Of a stretch of DNA of 64,000 bases, positions 26,848 through 34,985 are shown piece by piece. The translations under genes were made by a program, and so were the position numbers. This DNA comes from Gammaproteobacteria bacterium (GTDB lineage Bacteria; Pseudomonadota; Gammaproteobacteria; Eutrophobiales; Eutrophobiaceae). The notes below the pieces were generated by a model, which was given only the letters and a program-made list of their open reading frames with translations, did not search any database and had not been told where the DNA came from. The stretch is from contig SCUJ01000001.1 in assembly GCA_004297165.1 (NCBI GenBank), positions 62,001 through 126,000 on the forward strand, read 5' to 3'. Every line of letters starts with the position of its first letter. Position 1 is the stretch's first letter.

Positions 26848-26850
26848 TGG

Positions 26851-27651
26851 TCAGCCCAGCAGTCCGAGCTCTGCGTCGGTCGCCGCATGACCCCATTTAT
26901 CGGCGGGCGGCATCGGCCGCGTCGACCAGTGGGGCGTCAAGGTGAAGCTGGAGATGGAACGGCCTTCGGGGATCCGTCCATTGCCGCCGCCCTGGGTGTA
27001 ATCGTAATAAAGCTTCACAATCTCTTCATGACTGCGGCCCACCGCGGCCGCGGGATGATTGATGCAGGCCTCGCGCCAGCGCTGCACGCGTTTGAGATGG
27101 CCTGGGACCTTGTAATTCTCGTAATATTCCAGAAACAGCAGACGCTTCATCAACGGCGTAAAACAGACCTCCGCCCAGCCAAAGCGCTCGAACAGAAAAT
27201 CGCGATCCGGGGCGTAATAACTTAGAAAATCGTCGATGGACTTGAACTCCTCATCCACCTCCGCTTGCAATTCCGCGCGTTTGTCCGGGTCCCGGTTCAG
27301 GATCATCCGGTAGCCGGGGCCGGAAAAATCCATGTCCATGGCGCACAACATCTCTTCAACGGCATGTTTATAGGGATCACGCTGGGCGATGGGCGGGTCC
27401 GGGAAGCGCATGTCCAGATAACGCAGGATCACCATGCTTTCTTTAAGGGTCTCGCCGTTTTCCAGGGTCATGGCCGGCAGGGAGGTGGTGCCGCGGGTCT
27501 TTGCGAGCAGCCAGTCAGGGCGCGGTTTGGAGATGTCGACCTCCTGATCGGCAAAGGCGTCGTGGAGCCCCTTCAGGCGCGCCATGATCTCCACGCGCTC
27601 GGAAAAAGGACAACCGGGAAAGTGGTAAATGATAATTTTATCTGCGCTCAT
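26851..27651 (-). CDS. Glutathione S-transferase family protein
   Basis: A 266-residue GST-fold protein. The thioredoxin-like N-terminal domain opens with IIIYHFPGCPFSERVEI, where CPF-S is the usual catalytic loop of the Cys/Ser-type GSTs. The cis-Pro motif follows as SLPAMTLENGETLKESMVI, then a helical C-terminal domain. The start at 27651 places the domain at the N-terminus as in relatives. An in-frame ATG at 27687 has a better Shine-Dalgarno (AGAGG) and would add 12 residues, so the true start is unsettled. Substrate unknown. Confidence 0.82.
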   Translation of the reverse strand: MSADKIIIYHFPGCPFSERVEIMARLKGLHDAFADQEVDISKPRPDWLLAKTRGTTSLPAMTLENGETLKESMVILRYLDMRFPDPPIAQRDPYKHAVEEMLCAMDMDFSGPGYRMILNRDPDKRAELQAEVDEEFKSIDDFLSYYAPDRDFLFERFGWAEVCFTPLMKRLLFLEYYENYKVPGHLKRVQRWREACINHPAAAVGRSHEEIVKLYYDYTQGGGNGRIPEGRSISSFTLTPHWSTRPMPPADKWGHAATDAELGLLG

Positions 27652-27744
27652 GATGAGGGTATGGGTAATGAGTTTCCGGAACGGCATGGTAAAGGATCCT
27701 CTTCTTATAATGAAATCGATTTGCCGGGTTATCATAGCAAGACA

Positions 27745-28305
27745 ATGAATCAGGTCCCGCAAATCCAGACCGATCGCCTCCTGCTGCGCGCCTTCGCTAC
27801 CGCGGATGCCGAGGTTGTGCAACGCCTGGCGGGCGCCTGGGCGATTGCCGATACCACCCGCTCCATCCCGCATCCTTATCCGGATGGCGCGGCTGAGGCG
27901 TGGATCCGATCGCATCCGAGAAGTTTCGCCACCGGCGCCTTGCACAGCTTTGCCATCACGATTCAGGCCAGCGGCGAACTGACAGGCGCTATCAGCCTGA
28001 TGAATCCTGTAACGGACGTGGGGCTGATGGAGATCGGTTACTGGATCGGCGTCGAATACTGGCGCCGCGGTTATTGCACCGAGGCGGCCCGGGCGGTGGT
28101 CAATTACGGATTCACCGTCCTGGGGCTGAAACGCATCCATGGCCATTGTCTGAAGCGCAACCCCGCCTCGGGCCGGGTCATGGAAAAACTGGGCATGACC
28201 AGGGAAGGCTGTCTGCGCCAGCACATGAGTAAATGGGATAAGCTGGAGGATGTGCTCATCTATGGCATCCTCCGTTCGGAGTGGAACCCGGTTACTAACG
28301 TATGA
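27745..28305 (+). CDS. GNAT family N-acetyltransferase (RimJ/RimL type)
   Basis: A 186-residue acetyltransferase of the RimJ/RimL-like group. It starts with the typical IQTDRLLLRAF and has the acetyl-CoA region WRRGYCTEAARAVVNYGF, followed by RIHGHCLKRNPASGRVMEKLGM. Such proteins acetylate ribosomal-protein N-termini or small molecules. Its stop overlaps the start of rlmI by 4 bp (ATGA), so it is translationally coupled to an rRNA methyltransferase, consistent with a ribosome-related role but not proof of one. An open frame continues upstream across the GST gene region and is ignored. Confidence 0.85.
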   Translation: MNQVPQIQTDRLLLRAFATADAEVVQRLAGAWAIADTTRSIPHPYPDGAAEAWIRSHPRSFATGALHSFAITIQASGELTGAISLMNPVTDVGLMEIGYWIGVEYWRRGYCTEAARAVVNYGFTVLGLKRIHGHCLKRNPASGRVMEKLGMTREGCLRQHMSKWDKLEDVLIYGILRSEWNPVTNV

Positions 28306-29510
28306 AACAGGTTGTCCTTAAGGAAGGGCGGGATCGCTCGCTGTTGCGCCGTCACCCCTGGGTCTTCTCCGGGGGCATTGCGAGGGTCACTGGCAAACCT
28401 GCGCCGGGCGAGACGGTCGAGGTATGCGATGCAGCCGGATACGTCCTCGGCTTCGGCGCCTGGTCGCCGGATTCGCAGATCCGTGTGCGAATGTGGACCT
28501 TCGATCCGGCGGAGGCAATCGATGAGGATTTTTTTTCTCGCAGGATCGCCACGGCGATTACTTTGCGGGAGTCGCTCGGGATCCCCACGCGGACCAACGC
28601 CCTGCGTTTGATCAGTTCCGAAGGGGATGATTTGCCGGGGGTCATCGTCGATCGTTACGGCGAGTATCTGGTCGGACAATTTCTAAGTTGCGGCGCGGAA
28701 GTCTGGAAGGACGCGATCGCGAAATCACTGTTGCGCCTGACCGGGGCGCGGGGGTTTTATGAACGTTCCGATGTCCCGGTGCGCCGCAAGGAAGGACTGG
28801 AACCGCGCCAGGGACTGCTCCTCGGCGAGGACCCGCCCGCGCTGATCGAGATGGAAGAGGATGGCGTGCGTTACAACTTGGATATCCGCGAGGGCCACAA
28901 GACCGGGTTTTATCTGGATCAAAGGGACAACCGCGCCCTCGTGCGCGCGCACAGCGACGGGGCAGAGGTGTTGAACTGTTTCTCCTACACCGGTGGTTTC
29001 GGTCTTGCCGCCCTGCACGGCGGGGCCACGCAGGCAACCAACGTGGAGGATGTCGCGGGCCTGCGCGAACTCTCCGAGCAGAACCGGATCGCGAATGGCT
29101 TCGACGAGACGCGCTGCGTCAATCTCAAGGGGGATGTCTTTCGTTTATTGCGCGAGTATGTGGAGCAGGGCAGGCGCTTCGATCTGGTCGTGCTCGATCC
29201 GCCGAAGTTCGCCGAGTCCCAGGGCCAGTTGCAGCGCGCGTGCCGGGGCTACAAGGACATCAACCGCCTGGCCTTGAAACTGCTCCGTCCCGGCGGGTTG
29301 CTGTTTACCTTCTCCTGCTCGGGGTTGATGAAGCTGGATCTGTTTCAAAAGGTCGTCGCCGATGCCGCGCTCGATGCTGGGGTCGACGCCCAGATCCTGC
29401 AGGTACTCTCGCAGGCCCCGGATCATCCGGTGAAGATCCAGATCCCGGAGACGGCGTATCTTAAGGGCCTGCTGCTGCGCGTGGTGAATTTAATTGACAC
29501 AAAAACCTAG
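28302..29510 (+). CDS. rlmI: 23S rRNA (cytosine-C5) methyltransferase, RlmI type
   Basis: A 402-residue SAM-dependent methyltransferase that modifies a cytosine in 23S rRNA. It has an N-terminal PUA-like RNA-binding domain (residues 1 to about 80, with WVFSGGIARVTG), the SAM motif NCFSYTGGFGLAALHGGA, the motif DPPKFAESQG and the catalytic Cys in TFSCSG. Residues from codon 370 to the VV at 29481-29486 are encoded by sequence duplicated at 35843-35920. In the downstream copy the gene ends VVG-stop; here it ends VV followed by seven other residues. The present 3' end therefore seems to have been rebuilt by an inserted element. Confidence 0.9.
   Translation: MKQVVLKEGRDRSLLRRHPWVFSGGIARVTGKPAPGETVEVCDAAGYVLGFGAWSPDSQIRVRMWTFDPAEAIDEDFFSRRIATAITLRESLGIPTRTNALRLISSEGDDLPGVIVDRYGEYLVGQFLSCGAEVWKDAIAKSLLRLTGARGFYERSDVPVRRKEGLEPRQGLLLGEDPPALIEMEEDGVRYNLDIREGHKTGFYLDQRDNRALVRAHSDGAEVLNCFSYTGGFGLAALHGGATQATNVEDVAGLRELSEQNRIANGFDETRCVNLKGDVFRLLREYVEQGRRFDLVVLDPPKFAESQGQLQRACRGYKDINRLALKLLRPGGLLFTFSCSGLMKLDLFQKVVADAALDAGVDAQILQVLSQAPDHPVKIQIPETAYLKGLLLRVVNLIDTKT
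29409..29486. repeat. 78-bp direct repeat, left copy (island boundary, inside rlmI 3' end)
   Basis: Matches 35843-35920 at 75 of 78 positions with no gaps. All three differences are synonymous in the rlmI frame (a Val codon and two bases of a Leu codon). This is the left edge of a 6.4 kb insertion and a candidate attachment-site duplication. Confidence 0.9.
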
Positions 29511-29522
29511 GGATAGTACAAC
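29494..29522 (+). promoter_or_regulatory. Putative sigma-70 promoter for the fic-like gene
   Basis: TTGACA at 29494-29499, a 17-bp spacer, then TACAAC at 29517-29522. It begins just inside the left island boundary, overlaps the last codons of rlmI, and would start transcription near 29529, ahead of the Fic gene. Confidence 0.55.
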
Positions 29523-29572
29523 ACAATAACCTAATAAACGTATGGCAGATAAACCTAGAGTCAACCCTGAAC

Positions 29573-31093
29573 ATGGCCGCGCCTTCCGGGAAACTGGCCG
29601 AATCCCTCTCTGTCCTGAAAGTCCTTCAGGATCAGGGGCGCGTGGCCGTGCGGACGGCCGAACTGACCCGCACACACCGCGAGCGCTTGCTCAGGAACGG
29701 TTTCATCCGCGAGGTCATGAAGGGCTGGTATATCCCTGCGCGTCCTGACGAACCGGCAGGCGAGAGCACATCATGGTATGCGTCCTTCTGGGGATTTTGC
29801 GCGGCCTATCTGAGTGAGCGTTTTGAGAGCGCGTGGTGTCTGAGCCCTGAGCAGTCCCTGTCCCTCCACACGGGGAACTGGAGCGTGCCCCGGCAACTGT
29901 TGGTGCGTGTGCCCAGGGGCGGAAACAAGCCCACGGGTTTGCTGTTCGATACATCCATCTTCGATCTGCGGCTTGAACTTCCGGCCAAGCAGGACATGGA
30001 GGTAAGGGACGGCCTGAGAATCTTCAACCTGCCCGCAGCCTTGGTCGCCTGCGCACCGTCGTATTTCAAGACGCGGCCGGTTGAGATGCGCGCGGCCCTG
30101 GCGATGGTTCAGGACGCATCGGACCTGCTGCGCCGGCTCCTTGCAGGCGGACACAGCACGATAGCCGGGCGGCTGGCAGGCGCGATGCGCAATATCGGGC
30201 GCGACCAGGCCGCAGATAACATCGCGAAGACGATGCAGGCTGCGGGCTATACCGTTAATGAGAGCGATCCCTTTGAGGACGCGCCACTGATTGTTCTGAG
30301 CGCACGCGAGATGTCGCCGCACGTCAACCGGATGCGGATGAACTGGGCGCAAATGCGGGAGGACGTTCTCCGCCTGTTTCCGGATTCGCCCGGCCTTCCC
30401 AGGAACTTCGCCGCCTACTTGAAGCAGGTCGATGAGGTCTATGTAAGCGACGCATACAACTCACTGTCGATTGAGGGCTACAAGGTCAGCGCGGAATTGA
30501 TCGAACGCGTTCGCTCCGGCCAATGGAATCCCGACAGCATCAAGGGGGATCAGGATCACCGCGACGCCCTGGCGGCCCGCGGCTATTGGCAGTCCTTTCA
30601 GAGCGTCAGGAAAAGCATTGAACGAGTCCTGCGCAAGAACAACGCCGGTCTTGTCGCCGGACAGGACCATACCGTGTGGTACCGGGAATTGTTCGCGCCG
30701 AGCGTGATGGCTGGGATTCTCAAGCCCGCCGATCTGGCCGGGTATCGCAACGGTCCGGTCTATATCCGCCGCTCCAAGCACACGCCGCCAAGTCTGGAGG
30801 CCGTGCGCGATTTGATGCCGGAGTTTTTCGAACTGCTTCAACAGGAGGACGATGCCGCCGTGCGCGTCGTTCTGGGTCATTTCATGTTCGTCTATATCCA
30901 TCCCTATTTCGATGGCAACGGACGCATGGGGCGCTTCCTGATGAATGTGATGATGGCTGCGGGCGGTTATCCGTGGACTGTGGTTCCGCTGAAACGCCGC
31001 AACGATTACATGACGGCGCTGGAATCTGCGAGTGTGGGCGGGGATATCAAACCGTTTGCGAAGTTTCTTGCCGGCCTCATAAAAGCAGTGTAG
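29573..31093 (+). CDS. AbiEi-like winged-helix / Fic-domain fusion protein
   Basis: A 506-residue protein. Residues about 5-60 look like the winged-helix start of AbiEi-type antitoxins (LRNGFIREVMKGWYIPA), and residues 60-200 continue as an AbiEi-like regulatory domain. The C-terminal half is a Fic domain with the catalytic motif HPYFDGNGRMGR at 443-454, complete for AMP-transfer. The inhibitory motif SIEG lies at 299-302, upstream of the Fic core, so activity is probably self-restrained by the Glu301 finger. Such proteins AMPylate targets and act as toxins or regulators, often near type I restriction genes. It is the first gene of the island and is directly followed in frame by an HsdM remnant. 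The start has a weak Shine-Dalgarno. Confidence 0.82.
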   Translation: MAAPSGKLAESLSVLKVLQDQGRVAVRTAELTRTHRERLLRNGFIREVMKGWYIPARPDEPAGESTSWYASFWGFCAAYLSERFESAWCLSPEQSLSLHTGNWSVPRQLLVRVPRGGNKPTGLLFDTSIFDLRLELPAKQDMEVRDGLRIFNLPAALVACAPSYFKTRPVEMRAALAMVQDASDLLRRLLAGGHSTIAGRLAGAMRNIGRDQAADNIAKTMQAAGYTVNESDPFEDAPLIVLSAREMSPHVNRMRMNWAQMREDVLRLFPDSPGLPRNFAAYLKQVDEVYVSDAYNSLSIEGYKVSAELIERVRSGQWNPDSIKGDQDHRDALAARGYWQSFQSVRKSIERVLRKNNAGLVAGQDHTVWYRELFAPSVMAGILKPADLAGYRNGPVYIRRSKHTPPSLEAVRDLMPEFFELLQQEDDAAVRVVLGHFMFVYIHPYFDGNGRMGRFLMNVMMAAGGYPWTVVPLKRRNDYMTALESASVGGDIKPFAKFLAGLIKAV

Positions 31094-31270
31094 GAAAATC
31101 GCGATGACTTCATCGACTATCTCGACGGGTTCTCGCCCAACGTTCAGGAGATTCTGACCAAGTTCAAATTCCGCGACCAGATTCAAACGCTGGTCGATGC
31201 CCACGTCCTCGGCTACCTGATCGAGAATTTCCTGGTCCTTGAGATCAATCTCTCACCGAGTCCGGTTCTC
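31094..31270 (+). pseudogene. Remnant of type I restriction methyltransferase gene hsdM
   Basis: About 58 codons directly after the Fic stop (TAG at 31091-31093), in the same frame, encode sequence typical of the HsdM region just before the methylase core: DDFIDYLDGFSPNVQEIL, FKFRDQIQTLV and EINLSPSPVL. Neither the upstream N-terminal domain nor the SAM-binding domain is present. The frame then runs into unrelated sequence and stops by 31330, overlapping the 3' end of the protease gene on the other strand. This is a deletion remnant of a type I restriction-modification locus. Confidence 0.7.
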
Positions 31271-31306
31271 GGATTACGTTCTATGCGTTATTACAGCGCG
31301 GGCCGG

Positions 31307-32209
31307 TCAGATATTGTGAATGCGCCGGATACGATCACCTAACGCCTCGGGTTCTTCGTCTTCATCTGCGGCGAAGGAGCAGGCGCCGCTGCTGGGCGGC
31401 AGTTGGATGAGGGAGATTGTGAAATCGTAGTTCTCCGAGACGATGCACATTTCCTGGCACGGTTCAGGAAACCAAACGCCGGGCGGATGTTCGATACCCT
31501 TTCGCGCATCTGCGAATGTGTCAGGGTATGCCGCGGCTGACGCATCGGGGACCGGAACGGCGAGGCCGGATGTGCGGATGAACACTCCCGATTTGAGTGC
31601 GGCTTTGCTGGAGCGCGCCCATAAAATATACCCCTCCCGTGAGAGGACAAGCACGGCCCGCCGTTCGGTAAAGAGAAGCCAGCGCAGTGTGGCAGCCACC
31701 AGCGAGACCTCATAGCGGTCTGCGCAGTGTCCGAGCAGTTCGAAGGTCGCCGCAGTCCGTGTGTCGATCTGGCGGCGGTAGTCGTCCAGCGGCATAAGAA
31801 GGTAGGCCGCAAACGTGTTGGCTTCCTGTTCAATCTGTCTGTAAGCCGAATCCCAGCGGACGACATCGTCCTGGCTGCATCGCAAGCCGTTGGGGAAAGA
31901 GAGCCGGTGTATCAGGTAGTGGCCGAATTCGTGTGCCAGCGTGAAGTTGATGCGGCCTTTAGACGTGATTGCGTTGTTGTAGAGGATGCCCCAGCCTTTG
32001 CGGCCCGACGGAGCAGGCAGTAGTGCGCCATCGAATCCGGGAAGATTCTCTCCCTGGATCAGGGACAATGGATCGTCGGGAAACCAGTCTTTGGAGAGGT
32101 CCAGAGCGACATCAGAAACAGAAACTGGAAAATGATTCAGGCCGAAAACTTTATTGAGGACCGAAGAGATGTCAGTGGCCCATCGAGTCGGAGAACGCGG
32201 CTTGGTCAC
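31307..32209 (-). CDS. ImmA/IrrE-type metallopeptidase, CapP-like CBASS regulator
   Basis: A 300-residue zinc peptidase with the motif HEFGH at 93-97 (FTLAHEFGHYLIH) and a downstream Glu in QIEQEANTFAAYLLMP as probable third ligand. The C-terminal 130 residues may be a sensor domain. It overlaps the upstream repressor gene by 4 bp (ATGA). ImmA/IrrE peptidases cleave partner XRE repressors. In CBASS operons such a pair, named CapH and CapP, is encoded divergently from the immune genes and de-represses them after DNA damage. Orientation and position here match that arrangement, so CapP is the favoured role; a generic mobile-element ImmA is the alternative. Confidence 0.8.
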   Translation of the reverse strand: MTKPRSPTRWATDISSVLNKVFGLNHFPVSVSDVALDLSKDWFPDDPLSLIQGENLPGFDGALLPAPSGRKGWGILYNNAITSKGRINFTLAHEFGHYLIHRLSFPNGLRCSQDDVVRWDSAYRQIEQEANTFAAYLLMPLDDYRRQIDTRTAATFELLGHCADRYEVSLVAATLRWLLFTERRAVLVLSREGYILWARSSKAALKSGVFIRTSGLAVPVPDASAAAYPDTFADARKGIEHPPGVWFPEPCQEMCIVSENYDFTISLIQLPPSSGACSFAADEDEEPEALGDRIRRIHNI

Positions 32210-32529
32210 TCTTTCTTGTCCCAGACTTTCACTAGGTCGCGCAGCTTTTCTTTTGTAGCTTCATCCAGCCCCTGATACGTGCGGAAAAACGCCTGATCGA
32301 GGACATCCTCTCCCGGTGCTGCTTTTGTCGTGCTGACCAGATAATCCGTTGTGACGCCAAGGGCGCTCGCAATCTTCGCAACCTTTTCAGCGGAGGGGCG
32401 CGGCGGGTTCTTGTTTTCCAACTCCCAAATATAGCTCTTGCTCGATTCGGACAGTTCCGCCAGTTTCTCCAGCGTAAACCCCTTCTGTTTGCGTAAGTCT
32501 CTGATTTTCTTTCCAAGCGAGGTCGTCAC
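32206..32529 (-). CDS. XRE-family HTH repressor, CapH-like
   Basis: A 107-residue DNA-binding protein: helix-turn-helix in residues about 5-60 (IRDLRKQKGFTLEKLAELS, then SKSYIWELENK), then a short helical tail that may dimerise. The GTG start at 32529 has a strong GGAGG Shine-Dalgarno 5 nt upstream. An in-frame ATG at 32541 adds four residues but has no Shine-Dalgarno. It is translationally coupled to the peptidase gene and divergent from the CBASS-like operon. Two near-identical direct repeats in the intergenic region are likely its binding sites, one adjoining its own start and one at the capV transcription start. Confidence 0.82.
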   Translation of the reverse strand: MTTSLGKKIRDLRKQKGFTLEKLAELSESSKSYIWELENKNPPRPSAEKVAKIASALGVTTDYLVSTTKAAPGEDVLDQAFFRTYQGLDEATKEKLRDLVKVWDKKE

Positions 32530-32540
32530 ATTAGCCTCCA

Positions 32541-32562
32541 TAAGGTTCAGAGTAACGATACA
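32541..32562. promoter_or_regulatory. Putative repressor operator, site 1
   Basis: A 22-bp sequence containing GTTCAGAGTAACGATACA, repeated at 32599-32620 with 18 of 22 matches, all differences being transitions. It adjoins the start of the CapH-like gene, so occupancy could give autoregulation. Confidence 0.55.
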
Positions 32563-32570
32563 ACATATAC

Positions 32571-32599
32571 TTGACTAGAGGAAGTCTTATTGCTAGGCT
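32571..32599 (+). promoter_or_regulatory. Putative sigma-70 promoter of the CBASS-like operon
   Basis: TTGACT at 32571-32576, a 17-bp spacer and TAGGCT at 32594-32599. Transcription would start near 32606, inside operator site 2, giving a leader of about 140 nt before the phospholipase start. Confidence 0.6.
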
Positions 32600-32620
32600 A
32601 AAGTTCGGAGTAGCGATATA
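32599..32620. promoter_or_regulatory. Putative repressor operator, site 2
   Basis: Second copy of the 22-bp direct repeat (core GTTCGGAGTAGCGATATA), 58 bp downstream of site 1. It covers the end of the -10 element and the predicted start point of the rightward promoter, a position suited to repression. Confidence 0.55.
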
Positions 32621-32745
32621 TTTTGTGCGGAAAGACCAAGAAGCGATTCTCGGCAGACTCTTGAGCCTTTAGGGTGGCTGGGTCTTCAGAAGAGGTCGCC
32701 CGAGGGACCACATTCATAAACCGGAAGATGAAAGGCAACCGATTG

Positions 32746-33786
32746 ATGAGCAATGACGAAGAACTGCAACTGCGTAAACGCCGCATCCTGTCCATTGACG
32801 GGGGCGGAATCCTCGGCACGTTTCCCGCGGCTTTTCTTGCCGGGCTTGAACAGCACCTGCAAGGCCGGCCCATCGGATCGTATTTCGACCTGATCGCGGG
32901 CACATCTACGGGCGGCATCATCGCCATTGGATTGGCGATGGGGTTGCGCGCTTCCGACCTTCTCGATCTCTACGAGTATCGCGGACCAGAAATATTTGGG
33001 CAGGGACACGGGGTGGTCGCAGACTTTATCTTCGACAAGCTGCGTCGCGCTCGCCGGCTTGTCATGAACAAGCACGATTCTGGTCCCTTGCGCACCGTTC
33101 TGGAGGATGTGCTCGGCGATAAACGGATCGGCGATGCCAGGACGCGGCTGCTCATCCCTGCATGGAATCCTGTTGCCCGGTCGGTTTATATCTATAAGAC
33201 CGCGCATCATCCGCGCCTTCGCAACGACTACAAGTCCCTGGCGGTCGATGCGGCGATGGCGACTGCCGCCGCGCCGACCTACTTCCGCCAGCACATCACG
33301 CAGCACGCTGTCGGCCTGACCGATGGCGGCACATGGGCCAATAATCCGACGGCACTGGCCGTTGTCGAGGCAATCACTATGCTGGGCTGGCCGGGCCGAT
33401 CCTTGGATGTTCTCAGCCTTGGTTGCCTGGAGGAGATCTACACCATCCGCAAATGGTCCGGCATCGGGACGCTCGGCGCCAAAATCATCAAACTCTTCAT
33501 GGACGGGCAATCGCACAGCGCGATGGGCATTGCCAAGCTGCTCACGGGCCATGAGCACGAACGGACGGCGATTCACCGGATCAATCACACAGTTCCCTAC
33601 AACGCCTACAGGATGGATGACACACGGGTCATTCAAGACCTCAAGGGTCTGGGCTATTCCTTCGCACGCGATCGGCAACCGGTTCTCGATCCCGTGTTTT
33701 TCGGCCAGCCGGCAGAGGCGTTCGCGCCTGTCTATGGGCTGGATCAAGAGCCGGGGACAGTAAAGACAGAGAGGTTGTCGGCATGA
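32746..33786 (+). CDS. capV: Patatin-like phospholipase, CapV-type CBASS effector
   Basis: A 346-residue patatin-fold lipase, the expected membrane-degrading effector of a CBASS system. It has the oxyanion block SIDGGGILG (16-24), the nucleophile Ser54 in GTSTGG and the dyad Asp193 in LTDGGTWANNP. The start at 32746 is chosen for a GAAAGG Shine-Dalgarno and because relatives begin shortly before the GGG block; in-frame starts at 32728 or GTG 32674 are possible. Its stop overlaps the CD-NTase start by 4 bp. On phage sensing, a cyclic nucleotide from the next gene product would activate it to hydrolyse phospholipids and kill the cell. Confidence 0.87.
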   Translation: MSNDEELQLRKRRILSIDGGGILGTFPAAFLAGLEQHLQGRPIGSYFDLIAGTSTGGIIAIGLAMGLRASDLLDLYEYRGPEIFGQGHGVVADFIFDKLRRARRLVMNKHDSGPLRTVLEDVLGDKRIGDARTRLLIPAWNPVARSVYIYKTAHHPRLRNDYKSLAVDAAMATAAAPTYFRQHITQHAVGLTDGGTWANNPTALAVVEAITMLGWPGRSLDVLSLGCLEEIYTIRKWSGIGTLGAKIIKLFMDGQSHSAMGIAKLLTGHEHERTAIHRINHTVPYNAYRMDDTRVIQDLKGLGYSFARDRQPVLDPVFFGQPAEAFAPVYGLDQEPGTVKTERLSA

Positions 33787-34985
33787 CGATTGATATCAGG
33801 AAGTATTCGGCGTTTCTCGAACAGGTCGCTGGCGAGATCGACATCCAGCCCGGCAAGTATCAGGACGCGGTGAACCGCTATCGGGCGGTTGGGCGATGGC
33901 TTGAGGAGGGCTCGTATCCCGGCTGCACGGGTAAACTGAGCATCTATCCGCAGGGATCGTTCCGGCTCGGCACGGTTGTCCGGCCCATCCGCGACGGGAT
34001 CGAGGCGTGCTACGACATCGACCTTGTCTGCGAGATGCCGCTTCGCAAGGATCGGACTACGGCGCAGTCCGTAAAGTCCATGGTCGGCGACCGACTCCGC
34101 GAGAACGCCACTTACAAGAGGTTGCTCGATCCCGAAGGACGGCGCTGCTGGACGCTCGAATACGCCGAGCAGGATGGGGTTGGGTTTCATCTCGACGTGC
34201 TGCCCGCAGTGCTGGACGGAAGCGGTCTGCTGAGCACCGCTATTGCGATCACCAATAAGGTTGGCTCTGCCTATTCCTGGTCGGCCAGCGACCCACGAGG
34301 CTACGGTGCGTGGTTCGATAGCAGGAATAAATTCGCCTTCGACCGTGTTCAGTTGGAGCAGAAGCAGAAACTCCAGCGCGGTGCGCCTCTGGTCTTCGCC
34401 AGCATCGACACCGTGCCGGACCAGTTGGTCCGCACGCCGCTCCAGCGTGCGATTCAGCTTATGAAGCGCCACCGCGATCTGCGCTTCGATTACCAAGAGC
34501 GCATCGAATATGCGCCGATCTCGATCATCATCACGACGCTCGCGGCGCATCTTTACGGCAACGAGCTGGATGAGTATTCCGCCCTGTCGGGAATTGTCCG
34601 GAAACTTCAGGGGCACGCGGCGCTTGTCGAAAACCGGGCGATTGAGGGCTGCCTGGCGACCTTGGGGCTGATCCAGCGCCGTCCGGACGGCAAGTGGTAC
34701 ATCGGCAATCCGGTCAATCCTGCAGAGAATTTCGCGGACCGCTGGCATGAGGATAACCATGCCCGCGCTCGGGCCTTCTTTGCCTGGGTGGTTGCGCTCC
34801 AGAAAGACCTTCTCAATATTCTGGAGGAGACCAATCCGCGCTTGGTCGAGGAGCATTTGGGCCGTGTGCTAGGTACGGCGGCCGTGACAAGGCATCTCGA
34901 TATTCTCGTTCTGCCTGCGCCGATGATCGACACACCGCCACGCATTCACATCACCGGCGCCGCGAAACCGTGGAGGGAAGGGTGA
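33783..34985 (+). CDS. CD-NTase, cyclic (di/tri)nucleotide synthase of CBASS
   Basis: A 400-residue nucleotidyltransferase of the cGAS/DncV-like superfamily. The signature is complete: Gly58-Ser59 in YPQGSFRLGT, the first metal pair in CYDIDLV (Asp78 and Asp80) and the third Asp138 in FHLDVLPAV. A C-terminal helical domain follows. It overlaps capV upstream and the E2-like gene downstream by 4 bp each, so all three are translationally coupled. The product nucleotide cannot be read from sequence. Its C-terminus, ending in a Gly, may be the site joined by the E2-like partner; that is known for some CBASS systems and is inference here. Confidence 0.88.
   Translation: MTIDIRKYSAFLEQVAGEIDIQPGKYQDAVNRYRAVGRWLEEGSYPGCTGKLSIYPQGSFRLGTVVRPIRDGIEACYDIDLVCEMPLRKDRTTAQSVKSMVGDRLRENATYKRLLDPEGRRCWTLEYAEQDGVGFHLDVLPAVLDGSGLLSTAIAITNKVGSAYSWSASDPRGYGAWFDSRNKFAFDRVQLEQKQKLQRGAPLVFASIDTVPDQLVRTPLQRAIQLMKRHRDLRFDYQERIEYAPISIIITTLAAHLYGNELDEYSALSGIVRKLQGHAALVENRAIEGCLATLGLIQRRPDGKWYIGNPVNPAENFADRWHEDNHARARAFFAWVVALQKDLLNILEETNPRLVEEHLGRVLGTAAVTRHLDILVLPAPMIDTPPRIHITGAAKPWREG

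Noticed and set aside
29409-29510. Frameshift or damage at the rlmI 3' end
   Set aside because: The frame is intact through the repeat and ends seven codons later; the altered terminus is explained by the island junction.
29542-29748. A 68-codon frame starting just before the Fic gene
   Set aside because: No Shine-Dalgarno and no similarity to antitoxins; it overlaps the Fic coding frame, whose protein carries its own inhibitory motif.
31073-31270. Possible Fic-HsdM fusion by stop-codon readthrough, since the HsdM fragment is in frame after TAG
   Set aside because: The HsdM part is only a small non-catalytic piece, so readthrough would give no functional methylase; a deletion remnant explains it better.
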